From: GCA-2746365 sp963711255
GTDB lineage: Bacteria > Pseudomonadota > Gammaproteobacteria > SZUA-229
Direction: 5' to 3'
Length of the DNA: 64,000 nt
NCBI GenBank assembly: GCA_963711255.1
Contig: CAVQDO010000007.1
Location: 28,154 to 92,153 of the forward strand
This document shows positions 54,847-62,965 of the stretch, piece by piece. The notes under the pieces are model-generated. The model saw only the letters and a program-made list of their open reading frames with translations, ran no database searches and had not been told where the DNA came from. Within the stretch, counting starts at the first letter, position 1. Every line of letters begins with the position of its first letter. Made by a program: the position numbers and the translations under genes.

Positions 54847-55066
54847 GCCGTTTGAGATCCTTCACAACAGCTTCATAGGGCAGGTTGGGTTCGTTAACAC
54901 GATCATCAAATGCCGCCAGATCATCCGCATCCTCGGCGAGGACAAGTTGCACGGCTTCATTAACCAGATCAGACACCGATCTGTCGGTTTCGGCCGCTTT
55001 CAAGCGTAAGGCACGATGAAGTTCTGGCTCGAAATACACAGTAGCTCTTTTGGGATTAGCATTCAT
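54833..55066 (-). CDS. Ribbon-helix-helix antitoxin
   Basis: 77 residues; N-terminal RHH (RATVYFEPELHRALRLKAAE, TDRSVSDLVNEAVQLVLAE) and a C-terminal toxin-binding tail (NLPYEAVVKDLKRRGKI). Promoter likely in 55067-55117 (GTTATAACGTTACAACG). Confidence 0.9.
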   Translation of the reverse strand: MNANPKRATVYFEPELHRALRLKAAETDRSVSDLVNEAVQLVLAEDADDLAAFDDRVNEPNLPYEAVVKDLKRRGKI

Positions 55067-55117
55067 ACGCTAACAGTACTGTTATAACGTTACAACGTCA
55101 AGACGTTAGTGCCTGGA

Positions 55118-55168
55118 AATTCCGGGGACAGTATACTGATTAAAGAAATAGGTATACTGTCCCCAGAA
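55118..55168. repeat. GGGGACAG palindrome, copy 4
   Basis: AATTCCGGGGACAGTATACT ... GTATACTGTCCCCAGAAT. Confidence 0.88.
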
Positions 55169-55229
55169 TCATGTTTGAGCGTAGCATTCACTAACCTGTT
55201 TAACTTTTTATGTTTGTTGGTATGTTCCA

Positions 55230-56081
55230 ATGAAAATATTACGAAAACTTACATGGCATTGTGTTTTTCTTTTCACCTTTATTCCGGTGGCGACGGCTGT
55301 TGCAGGGGATGAAAAGGAGGTCAGCGATTTACCCATTTTCGATGCGCATATTCACTATAGCCATGATGTCTGGCAGGCTATTCCGCCAGCGGATGCGATT
55401 CGTCGACTTCGTGAAGCAGGGGTTAAGCGGGCCCTGGTGTCGAGTTCCAGTGATGAAGGTACACAGAGGCTTTACCAGGCTGATCCTGCATTCGTTGTGC
55501 CGTCATTACGTCCTTATCGCAAGCGCGGCACGCTCGACACCTGGATGTATGATGAAACGCTGATCCCTTATCTCAAGCAACGCCTGGAGACTTTTCGATA
55601 CGCAGCCATCGGTGAATTACATATCAATGGTGAGCAGGCAAAGACACAGGTTATGCGTGAGATCATACGACTGGCCAAACAGCATCAGCTGATATTGCAT
55701 GTGCATAGCGATGCCCAGGCCATCCGTCTTATCTTTGAGCAATATCCAGAGGCGCATATTCTCTGGGCACATGCCGGTTTCGAGCAAGCCGATACAGTAA
55801 GCACACTGATGGATAAGCAGCCTAATCTAATGGCAGATCTGTCGTTTCGTACGGAGATCTATCAGAACGGTCGCTTTTTCCCTTCCTGGCAGCAGCTCCT
55901 GGTGAAGCATGCCGATCGTTTCCTGCTGGGCATCGATACTTATCAGCCGCAGCGATGGTTACAGATCAATAACGTCATGCAGTGGCAGCGGGAGTTGCTC
56001 GCTGCCTTACCCAATGAGGTGGCAAGAAAAATTGCCTATGACAACAGTGAACGCATAACCAGGCGCTTCGATCAATTATAG
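55230..56081 (+). CDS. Secreted amidohydrolase-family protein
   Basis: 283 residues: signal peptide (about 1-25), then an amidohydrolase-2/TatD-like barrel with FDAHIHYSH (metal HxH), GELHING, LHVHSDAQAI and a LLGIDTYQP end (catalytic Asp). Located outside the cytoplasm if the signal is used, unusual for the family. Substrate unknown. No strong ribosome site. Flanked by GGGGACAG elements on both sides. Confidence 0.83.
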   Translation: MKILRKLTWHCVFLFTFIPVATAVAGDEKEVSDLPIFDAHIHYSHDVWQAIPPADAIRRLREAGVKRALVSSSSDEGTQRLYQADPAFVVPSLRPYRKRGTLDTWMYDETLIPYLKQRLETFRYAAIGELHINGEQAKTQVMREIIRLAKQHQLILHVHSDAQAIRLIFEQYPEAHILWAHAGFEQADTVSTLMDKQPNLMADLSFRTEIYQNGRFFPSWQQLLVKHADRFLLGIDTYQPQRWLQINNVMQWQRELLAALPNEVARKIAYDNSERITRRFDQL

Positions 56082-56115
56082 AGTTGCATGGAATAACGTC
56101 ATCCTCGACGTAGTG

Positions 56116-56343
56116 AATTCCGGGGGACAGTATACCTATTTCTTTAATCAGTATACCGTCCCCGGAATTGCACATTGTGGGTTTGTGTAGGGTGCGCCGT
56201 GCGCACCATCACCCAAACACAACCAAAGTAACGGTGCGCATGGCGCACCCTACGGAAGGCTAAGCGCTTTCATCAGGACGCGGTACTAAAATGGGAATTT
56301 TAGAATCGACGGAATTCGAAATAGGTATGCTGTCCCCGGAATT
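56116..56343. repeat. Composite repeat, copy B (about 228 bp)
   Basis: GGGGACAG palindrome (56116-56169), GTAGGGTGCGCC palindrome (56187-56254), then GGAAGGCTAAGCGCTTTCAT, AGAATCGACGGAATTCG and a final half GGGGACAG motif in reverse (56325-56343). Begins and ends with AATTC, so it has terminal inverted repeats. Confidence 0.9.
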
Positions 56344-56456
56344 CAAGAGGCTGCACCAATTCGCTAACCTTATGATTAGTCGCTAATTTTTGTCGTTTTC
56401 TTTATCGACATGTGATTGAGCTCTTAAAATGTCCAGTATTTGTACTATACAAAGTC

Positions 56457-56485
56457 TTGACATTCGATCAAATAATGCGTATTGT
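56457..56485 (+). promoter_or_regulatory. Sigma-70-type promoter of the 40-residue ORF
   Basis: TTGACA, 17-bp spacer, TATTGT; about 46 bp upstream of the ATG at 56532. Perfect -35 and good spacing. Confidence 0.6.
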
Positions 56486-56531
56486 CCTAGACATGGCCGA
56501 ATAACTCGGCTTTCAACAGGGGGTAACAGAC

Positions 56532-56654
56532 ATGAACGCAGCAAAAGAAACTATGATGATAAGAGAAGATCGACATGTAATGCGTACTATTTTAGGAATA
56601 TTGACCGCACCGCTTGGACTGATACTAGGAATGGGATTATTCATTGCCTTGTGA
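56532..56654 (+). CDS. 40-residue putative membrane peptide
   Basis: MNAAKETMMIREDRHVMRTI then a hydrophobic segment LGILTAPLGLILGMGLFIAL. Ribosome site AGGGGG 9 bp upstream and promoter at 56457. One membrane helix, short charged N-terminus. Lies alone between two composite repeats. No homologue known to me; may be a regulatory or toxic peptide or not expressed. Confidence 0.55.
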   Translation: MNAAKETMMIREDRHVMRTILGILTAPLGLILGMGLFIAL

Positions 56655-56677
56655 TGTATAAAATGTAATTCCGGGGA

Positions 56678-56910
56678 AATTTCGGGGACAATATACAGAT
56701 TAAATAAATAGGTATACTGTCCCCGGAATAACCAGTCCACAGGACCCAAACCCGTAGGGTGCGCCGTGCGCACCATCACCCAAACACAACCAAAGTAACG
56801 GTGCGCATGGCGCACCCTACGGAAGGCTAAGCACTTTCATCAGGGCGCGGTACTAAATTCGGAGTTTCAGAATCGACGGAATTCGGAATAGGTATACTGT
56901 CCCCGGAATT
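56678..56910. repeat. Composite repeat, copy C (about 233 bp)
   Basis: Same layout as copy B: GGGGACA palindrome (56678-56729), GTAGGGTGCGCC palindrome (56754-56822), GGAAGGCTAAGCACTTTCAT, AGAATCGACGGAATTCGG, then a reverse GGGGACAG end at 56891-56910. Direct orientation relative to B. Confidence 0.9.
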
Positions 56911-56950
56911 CCATTCTCTTATCCCCGTCGCTTGCGCTATCATTAGCACC

Positions 56951-58108
56951 ATGTGGATCCGTCTATTAAATAGTCCAGCCAGCCCCGGCAATCGCCGCCT
57001 GCTGATGCTGTCGCCGTTGCTGTTATGGGGCATGTTAGCGGCTGCTTTTCCCTCGGCCGCGTCTGCCGAGCGGGTGGACAACTGGCTGGATCTGGTTCGA
57101 CAAACACCCTACTGGGAAAGCCAGGGCATGGCCAGCAATCTCACCACCATTCGTCGCTGGGTATTGCTCAGCGAAGGCTACTGCAGCAAGCCCCAGCGTC
57201 ACATCCTGTTTGATCGCCGTGGCCAGTTTGTGGGCTTTATCGATAATGCCGACACTACCGAAGCCACCGGCCACCGAATCAACGAGACGCGCGAGCGCCT
57301 CGCTGCCGTGCACCGCGTGGCCGACTGGAGCCCCGGTACGAACATGAGTCAGGGTTATCCGTTTGCCCTTGCATGCAACCAGCGTTATGTGGATATAAAC
57401 AAGTCCATCGCGCGGATGGTGGGCAGCGAGAAAGATTATCGGCTGTGGGGCACCTGGGACGGGATGCGTGTGGGCTCGGCCACCAGCACGGTATCGCTGG
57501 TCACGCTGATCCGGACGGTGTACGAACATCTCAAGCGGCAGGGCCGGATCAGTTTTCCGGCGAGTGTCATGCCTACCTTTATGGGCAAAACGATTATCGA
57601 GAGTGGTGGCATAAAACACGCGCGATCAACCGTGTCAGCACGGGGCATTATGCAGTTGCGGCCCAATGTGCTCGACGATTGCGAGATTCCCAAAGACTTC
57701 CGGCTGCACCGCATGGCGCAGGTGGACTGCGCACTGCGACTGGTTGAACAGATCGACCGTAATCTTCAGCAACCTTTCGACGCGGTCTTCGGAAAGCTGC
57801 CGGAGAAGAAGCGCCGGTTGTTGTATAGCTTGCTGCTGACACAGGCCTACCAGATCGGCGTCGGCCGTATGATCGAACTGTTGCAGGATGACGAACTGGG
57901 CAAGGCGGCGCAGTATTTTGCGGCACATGCAGATCAGTTCAGCGCCGAGGATATCCAGGTGGGTATGATCTATCACAACCTGGGCCGCCGTGATCTCGGC
58001 ATGAAGACACTTTACTACGTCACCGACGTGGCTATAGCCGCCGAGGCGCTGTGTGCATCGCGCGAAATGCGGAACGATGCATGGTGCGATCGCTCACTGC
58101 GCGAATGA
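56951..58108 (+). CDS. DUF1615-like putative lytic transglycosylase
   Basis: 385 residues; signal peptide (about 15-41). Central MGKTIIESGGIKHARSTVSA then RGIMQLRPN resembles the catalytic Glu region of SLT/lysozyme-like enzymes (ES..., ...GIMQL). Periplasmic peptidoglycan cleavage is likely. No lipobox. Other candidates: a non-catalytic SLT relative. Confidence 0.75.
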   Translation: MWIRLLNSPASPGNRRLLMLSPLLLWGMLAAAFPSAASAERVDNWLDLVRQTPYWESQGMASNLTTIRRWVLLSEGYCSKPQRHILFDRRGQFVGFIDNADTTEATGHRINETRERLAAVHRVADWSPGTNMSQGYPFALACNQRYVDINKSIARMVGSEKDYRLWGTWDGMRVGSATSTVSLVTLIRTVYEHLKRQGRISFPASVMPTFMGKTIIESGGIKHARSTVSARGIMQLRPNVLDDCEIPKDFRLHRMAQVDCALRLVEQIDRNLQQPFDAVFGKLPEKKRRLLYSLLLTQAYQIGVGRMIELLQDDELGKAAQYFAAHADQFSAEDIQVGMIYHNLGRRDLGMKTLYYVTDVAIAAEALCASREMRNDAWCDRSLRE

Positions 58109-58139
58109 CCCGATTCCTTTAGTAATTCTCCTATATAAC

Positions 58140-58289
58140 CGTCATTGCGAGCCGTTTTCTGGCGTGGCAATCTCATGCAGGTTGTACAGTTGTCTAAAAG
58201 GGATTATAAATTACATGGATGTAATTTATAATCTTTCTCAGACCATACAGATGCCTGCATGAGATTGCCACGCTTCGCTCGCAATGACG
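58140..58289. repeat. Nested 150-bp palindromic element
   Basis: Outer arms CGTCATTGCGAGC/GCTCGCAATGACG, middle arms CGTGGCAATCTCATGCAGG/CCTGCATGAGATTGCCACG, inner arms GATTATAAATTACAT/ATGTAATTTATAATC around GG. No ORF; partial copies at 40040-40083 and 47411-47452. MITE-like. Confidence 0.88.
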
Positions 58290-58545
58290 TTTATTAGGAA
58301 TAATCGTGGTTTGTCCACGATTATTGAACAACTGTGCCTTTTCTTCTGATGACCACTCATTAATCATGGATAAGCCCGTCTCTTTACCTGTGCTAAATGT
58401 TGGTGCATACTAATTGTACGTAAAAAATAAAAACAGGGCGGTTTATCAAGTCTGTCTTGTTTACCCAGTCGTGAAAGCTTGGCCAGTCAATGAACTAAAT
58501 GCCGGGGACGATTGCTGATAATGTTCTACATTTGGGGGGGTTGGC
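58290..58545 (+). other. Upstream region of the activator gene
   Basis: 256 bp without a gene. GGGGGGG (58533-58539) supports the GTG start at 58546. No clear promoter. Confidence 0.5.
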
Positions 58546-59859
58546 GTGGCAAAAGACAATAAACCTGACCTGCAATGGCAGTCCATGATTGATTCTCACT
58601 CCAATCCTTTTGTGTTGGTCGACGAAGACTACAACATCGTCGCGGCCAACAAGGCTTATTGTGCATCATACGGAGTAAGCGCCGATAGGGTTGTCGGTCG
58701 CAAGTGTCATGAGGTTTCACATCACTTTGAAACCCCGTGTTTCTTGAACAATGAGGAGTGTCCTCACAGCAAGGTTATGGAAACCAATAAGAGGTACGAA
58801 GTACTTCATATTCATTTTGATCAGAATGATCAGCCTGAACATGTTCGCATCAAGGGACATCCAATTAATGGTGCTGATGGCAAGCGCTATATCGGTGAAG
58901 AGATTATCCAGCTTGCGAAGGCAAGTGAACTGGACTGTGAGGAGCAGGAACTGATCGGCCGATCCGTGTCATTTCGTCAATGTATTGAGGGCCTTACTCG
59001 GGCTGCCCAATCCGATGCCAATGTACTGCTCACTGGTGAGAGTGGTGTCGGCAAGAGCCTTGCTGCAAGTTATATCCATAATCGTTCTAACCGTAAAGGC
59101 CGACCAATAGTCGTTGTTGACTGCTGCATCATCGATGAATCGGTGTTTGAAAGTGTACTGTTTGGCCATGAACGTGGGGCCTTTGCCGGCTGTGTCGGTC
59201 GCAGGCAAGGATTGCTTGATGAAGCTGACGGCGGCACACTGTTCCTGGATGAAGTTGGTGATCTGACACTTGCCGTTCAGGCTCGTCTGCTTAATGCTAT
59301 AGAAACCGGTAAGTACCGACGCGTGGGAGGGCGGGAGTTCCTGACAGCGGATGTTCGCCTAATAGCTTCGACACACGATGACCTGCAGGCAAAGATCGCA
59401 GATAACACCTTTCGCTCTGATTTTTATTACCGTATTGCTGGTATCAAGCACGATGTTCCAGAATTGCGTGAGCGCCGTGAAGATATCGCTGCTTTGGCAG
59501 ACGCCATGCTGGTGCGTTTGAGCGATCGAAATACCCCTCTCTGCCATATAGATGATAATGCCAAGGAATTGCTAACAAATTATGATTTTCCAGGGAATAT
59601 CCGCGAACTCAAGAATATCCTGCAACGTGCAGTGTCGCTAAGTACTGATGGGGTTATCAGAGCCGAACACCTTGAGTTTGATGAAGCGCCCACTACAGTT
59701 AAACCAGTACCGTCAGCCATGCAGAGGGAAGTTGAATATATTTCCCAGCTACTGGATCTGCACAATGGGCATCGCCGCTCGGTAGCCGATGAAATGGGCA
59801 TTAGCGAGCGCACATTGTATCGTAAGCTGGTGAAATATAAGCTCAAGGATAACGACTAG
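58546..59859 (+). CDS. PAS-AAA+-Fis activator (sigma-54 type) with altered GAFTGA loop
   Basis: 437 residues from GTG. PAS-like domain (about 10-125) with cysteines 54, 65 and 72 (KCHEVSHHFETPCF; EECPHSK), possibly binding a cofactor. AAA+ domain with Walker A GESGVGKS (164-171), Walker B TLFLDEVGD (231-239) and Arg-finger region (FRSDFYYRI). The sigma-54-contacting loop, normally GAFTGA, is GAFAGC (211-216). C-terminal Fis-type HTH (RRSVADEMGISERTLYRKLV). Sits 671 bp upstream of a gene with a -24/-12 promoter, likely its target. Confidence 0.92.
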   Translation: MAKDNKPDLQWQSMIDSHSNPFVLVDEDYNIVAANKAYCASYGVSADRVVGRKCHEVSHHFETPCFLNNEECPHSKVMETNKRYEVLHIHFDQNDQPEHVRIKGHPINGADGKRYIGEEIIQLAKASELDCEEQELIGRSVSFRQCIEGLTRAAQSDANVLLTGESGVGKSLAASYIHNRSNRKGRPIVVVDCCIIDESVFESVLFGHERGAFAGCVGRRQGLLDEADGGTLFLDEVGDLTLAVQARLLNAIETGKYRRVGGREFLTADVRLIASTHDDLQAKIADNTFRSDFYYRIAGIKHDVPELRERREDIAALADAMLVRLSDRNTPLCHIDDNAKELLTNYDFPGNIRELKNILQRAVSLSTDGVIRAEHLEFDEAPTTVKPVPSAMQREVEYISQLLDLHNGHRRSVADEMGISERTLYRKLVKYKLKDND

Positions 59860-59978
59860 ATACTGTACTTGGTACCTGTAGCCTCGGCTTGAGCCGCCCA
59901 CTGTCATACCCTCTGTGACTCCTCCTGTTATCTGCGCTGCCACAATTCACCATTTACTGCATATCTTTGCGTAGACGC

Positions 59979-60023
59979 ATGACATGACATGACACACATG
60001 ACAGTCATGACATTTCACATGTC
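59979..60023. promoter_or_regulatory. Array of TGACAT-type palindromes, possible activator sites
   Basis: Three CATGA direct repeats, then ATGAC-A-GTCAT (59998-60008) and GACAT-TTCAC-ATGTC (60009-60023). Located between the activator gene and the -24/-12 promoter, about 370-410 bp before the promoter; enhancer-like distance. Confidence 0.55.
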
Positions 60024-60389
60024 GGTTATCACTACAGCTGTTTCATTAGTGTTCGAAGTATTTTTTCATATAAATCAGTTAGATACATAAGATCCCCATG
60101 GGTAGCGGATTCAATGCGGGTGTTTGTAAAAATAAATATAAAATATTTTTATAAATTCTCACTTATTTTCACAGCTAATAATTTTAATAAGTTACTGATT
60201 TAAATGGATTAATTATTATGAAATATATGTTCTCATGAGACAAATTTGTCGGGTTGTTTTACATATCAAGAAACCCACACGTAACCCCCTGTAGTGTCGT
60301 GAAAATAGTCCGTTTTGAATTTAAGTAAAAATTCTTAAGCAACTGATTTTAATTGCTTTTTATGAGCTCATGTCCCGAGATTAATGATA

Positions 60390-60406
60390 GAGGCATGATT
60401 ATTGCA
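60390..60406 (+). promoter_or_regulatory. Sigma-54 (-24/-12) promoter of the secreted protein gene
   Basis: GAGGCATGATTATTGCA aligns with the TGGCAC-N5-TTGCW consensus: GG at 60392-60393, GC at 60404-60405, correct spacing. Start of transcription expected near 60417, 114 bp before the ATG. Confidence 0.65.
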
Positions 60407-60530
60407 ACGCCTTAGATACGTGCATCTTTAAGGAAATATAATGTACTTAAATATGACAGCAGTATCTAGTAATTCTTACTGTTGGATTGAGGTATTAAAT
60501 TAATAAAATCTGTTCTTCAGGAGAAAATAA

Positions 60531-62099
60531 ATGAAATTAAATAAAACGCTTTTAGCGTCATCACTTGCTGCTGTTTCAACAGGTGCTAACGCGATTAATC
60601 TTGGTGAATTCTGGGCGACTGACCAGATTGGTGGTGTTACCTACATATACAAACAGTCTGAGCTGAACGACCCGACTATCGTTTCTAATCCGCAACTGGT
60701 TGATCTGACGAATCTGGCTGATGCTGACGGCGTCCAGCGCCACAGCAGTGTCCGCATGCACATAAGCGGCTTTTCTAACCATGCTGGTATCGATCCACGT
60801 AGCCGTGCGATCCAGACCTACCTTGACGGCTGGATGGAAATCTGGAAAACGAATGGCGGCGCAGCTGCACCCACCAAGATCGTTTCGCTTGAAGCTTCTA
60901 CTGTCAATGCTTACGCGGGCGGAGACGGCATGGGCGGCCAGATGAGCGGTTCCAGTGGTCCAGACAAGGGCAACACTGTCCACGCTTGTGGCGGTAACCC
61001 GCAGAATGACCAGATCCAGTGTGCGTCTATTTTCAATGGTGACTTCTCACTGTTCGAAGCTGATATGGACACCGACACCTACACCCGACTCGGTATCTGG
61101 CGTGTTGCTGACCTGACGGTCGATAGTGGTCTGTTACCGGGTCTGAAAGCCAAAGTACAGGCCGAGTTCGACGAGCTGGTTGCTAACGATAGCAACGGTA
61201 ACCCGAACAACATCTGTTCTCAGTACTCTACTGACGGCAACCTGCTGTACCTCGCTGTCCAGAACAACGAGATAGACGGTGGCGTTATCGTCGTCGACGT
61301 GTCTGACGCTACCAACCCTACAATCCTCGACGCATATAATGATGTTATGGCAGCTGGTTGTGGCCTGGTCAACAACCCGGACGGCAGATCTCTCTGGATC
61401 ACTCATGGCTTCAACAAGAATGGCGATCCTGAGTCCGTCTCTATCTGGAAGTACAGTCGCGCCGGTAAGAAGAATGGTCCGATTAAGAACATCTACCTGC
61501 CTACGGTCCCGTCTTCACAGGATCCTAATGCAGTGCCTGAATCCAAGTTCACCTACAGCGGTGACGCTCATGGTGCTCAGTACGCCGGTCTTTTCAACAG
61601 CTTCTTCTGGCAGACCATGCGTGTTGATGACAAGATGCAGGTCCTCTCGAACCGTGGCAAAAGAAGTAAGGTCGTGAAAGAATTCAGTCTGACTGCCAAG
61701 ACTGGTCGTGATGTGGTCTCTCCTGACGTACTCGACCGCTCACAGTTCGGTACTCACATGTACTACTCGACTCGTGGCCACCGTCCGACTACTGCGATCG
61801 GTAATACAAGCGGTGTTGTAGCTGGTCCACATCCAGTGTACAACTCGAAAACGCGTCAGCCTGGTGTAGATGTATTCTCTACCTTATTCGGTTATAGCGC
61901 TAATTTCGTGAAGCACGAGTCTATGGCTGGAACGGGTGGTACTATCTTCCTGTGTGACGATGATCCAACGGATCCAGTAACTGGTGGAGATGGTTACCCG
62001 GATCAGTGTGATGGTACAGACCCAGCGCGCAACCCGCTAGAAGTAAGTGCTGCTGATCCACACGGCACTAAATCTCTGAACTACCTGACTGGTTTCTAA
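60531..62099 (+). CDS. Secreted 522-residue protein of unknown family, beta-propeller-like
   Basis: Signal peptide (1-21: LLASSLAAVSTGANA). Strand-rich; segments such as GGVIVVDVSDATNPTILDAY resemble LVIVD/YVTN propeller repeats. Six cysteines in mature part. AGGAGA ribosome site. Under a sigma-54-type promoter and ends at a strong terminator. Not recognised; the distance to a MauG-like peroxidase and rhodanese recalls methanethiol-oxidase loci, but no SBP56 signature is seen. Confidence 0.8.
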   Translation: MKLNKTLLASSLAAVSTGANAINLGEFWATDQIGGVTYIYKQSELNDPTIVSNPQLVDLTNLADADGVQRHSSVRMHISGFSNHAGIDPRSRAIQTYLDGWMEIWKTNGGAAAPTKIVSLEASTVNAYAGGDGMGGQMSGSSGPDKGNTVHACGGNPQNDQIQCASIFNGDFSLFEADMDTDTYTRLGIWRVADLTVDSGLLPGLKAKVQAEFDELVANDSNGNPNNICSQYSTDGNLLYLAVQNNEIDGGVIVVDVSDATNPTILDAYNDVMAAGCGLVNNPDGRSLWITHGFNKNGDPESVSIWKYSRAGKKNGPIKNIYLPTVPSSQDPNAVPESKFTYSGDAHGAQYAGLFNSFFWQTMRVDDKMQVLSNRGKRSKVVKEFSLTAKTGRDVVSPDVLDRSQFGTHMYYSTRGHRPTTAIGNTSGVVAGPHPVYNSKTRQPGVDVFSTLFGYSANFVKHESMAGTGGTIFLCDDDPTDPVTGGDGYPDQCDGTDPARNPLEVSAADPHGTKSLNYLTGF

Positions 62100-62145
62100 G
62101 TCAGGTTTATTCAGAGCACCCTGTAGTGACATCGCAGGAATAGAA

Positions 62146-62172
62146 AGGCCGGGCTTTGCCCGGCTTTTTTTT
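62146..62172 (+). terminator. Rho-independent terminator
   Basis: GCCGGGC-TTT-GCCCGGC followed by eight T. 48 bp after the stop of the secreted protein gene, between convergent genes. Confidence 0.92.
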
Positions 62173-62203
62173 CTGTGTATTTTGCGATTCTAACTTAGCG
62201 GCG

Positions 62204-62965
62204 CTAACGCCGTTTGGCACTGTAGGTATTGAATCCCCAGAACTGCCATGAAGCCAGCCCGCCGCGATACCATTTCAGTTTCGATGCGGGGTAGCCGATC
62301 TCAAGCAACTTGCTTATCGATTTAGCTGGGGTTCCATCCATGGCGGAATTCGCCCAGAATACAAGCTCTTTCGCCTCGGTAAAATCCCAGTCATCAGTCA
62401 GCATCGCGTCTTTGACTCCCGCGCTTTCCAGCAGGCCTGTCAGCCAACTTATCTCGCCCCTGGGTTTGACACCGAACTGTGTCAGCATGGTTTTGAATTT
62501 CTCATCCTCAGCTCCCTTCAGGATGTCCTGTACGGAAAAATTTTCAGATCCGGGTATCGTTGAATACTCGTAGTTACGCTTGCTTCTGACATCGACAAGG
62601 CTACCACTACCTTCACGCAGTTGATTCAACATGAAGTCCACCAGTTCGGCTTCAGCGATGGTGTCGACGGGCTCATCGAGTCTGATTGGCTGTATGCAGA
62701 AAGGAGGGCAGCTGCCTGCCTGGTGTAACATGGAACTGGAGATATCTCTGCGGACTTTATGGGAATCGTAAATATCACGTTCGATCCGGATAGAGCGGCC
62801 CTGGTGAACAACGAACAGGTAGGGCACATCCGGCTTCAAGGGCGCCGTCTTCTTGTCTCCAGAGGCATCGGCATGGCTCGGTGTTGTATTGATACCGATA
62901 CACAATGCCAGTGCTGCAGCTATTGCGGTAAGCTTGATTTTTTTATTCGTAATCGATGTTTTCAT
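62204..62965 (-). CDS. Secreted rhodanese-like protein without catalytic cysteine
   Basis: 253 residues: signal peptide (about 1-32), unknown region with CPPFC (near 86-90), and a rhodanese fold from about 110 (GSGSLVDVRSKRNYEYSTIP; WYRGGLASWQFWGF). The active-site loop reads FWANSAMDGTP, with Asn where Cys is expected, so no sulfurtransferase activity is likely. Starts 4 bp inside the peroxidase gene: same operon. Confidence 0.85.
   Translation of the reverse strand: MKTSITNKKIKLTAIAAALALCIGINTTPSHADASGDKKTAPLKPDVPYLFVVHQGRSIRIERDIYDSHKVRRDISSSMLHQAGSCPPFCIQPIRLDEPVDTIAEAELVDFMLNQLREGSGSLVDVRSKRNYEYSTIPGSENFSVQDILKGAEDEKFKTMLTQFGVKPRGEISWLTGLLESAGVKDAMLTDDWDFTEAKELVFWANSAMDGTPAKSISKLLEIGYPASKLKWYRGGLASWQFWGFNTYSAKRR

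Noticed and set aside
56188..56254. Rho-independent terminator
   Set aside because: The palindrome is strong but has no T-run and recurs as part of a dispersed element.
60531..62099. Assignment as SBP56-type methanethiol oxidase
   Set aside because: Only the neighbourhood fits; I see no family motif, so no name was given.
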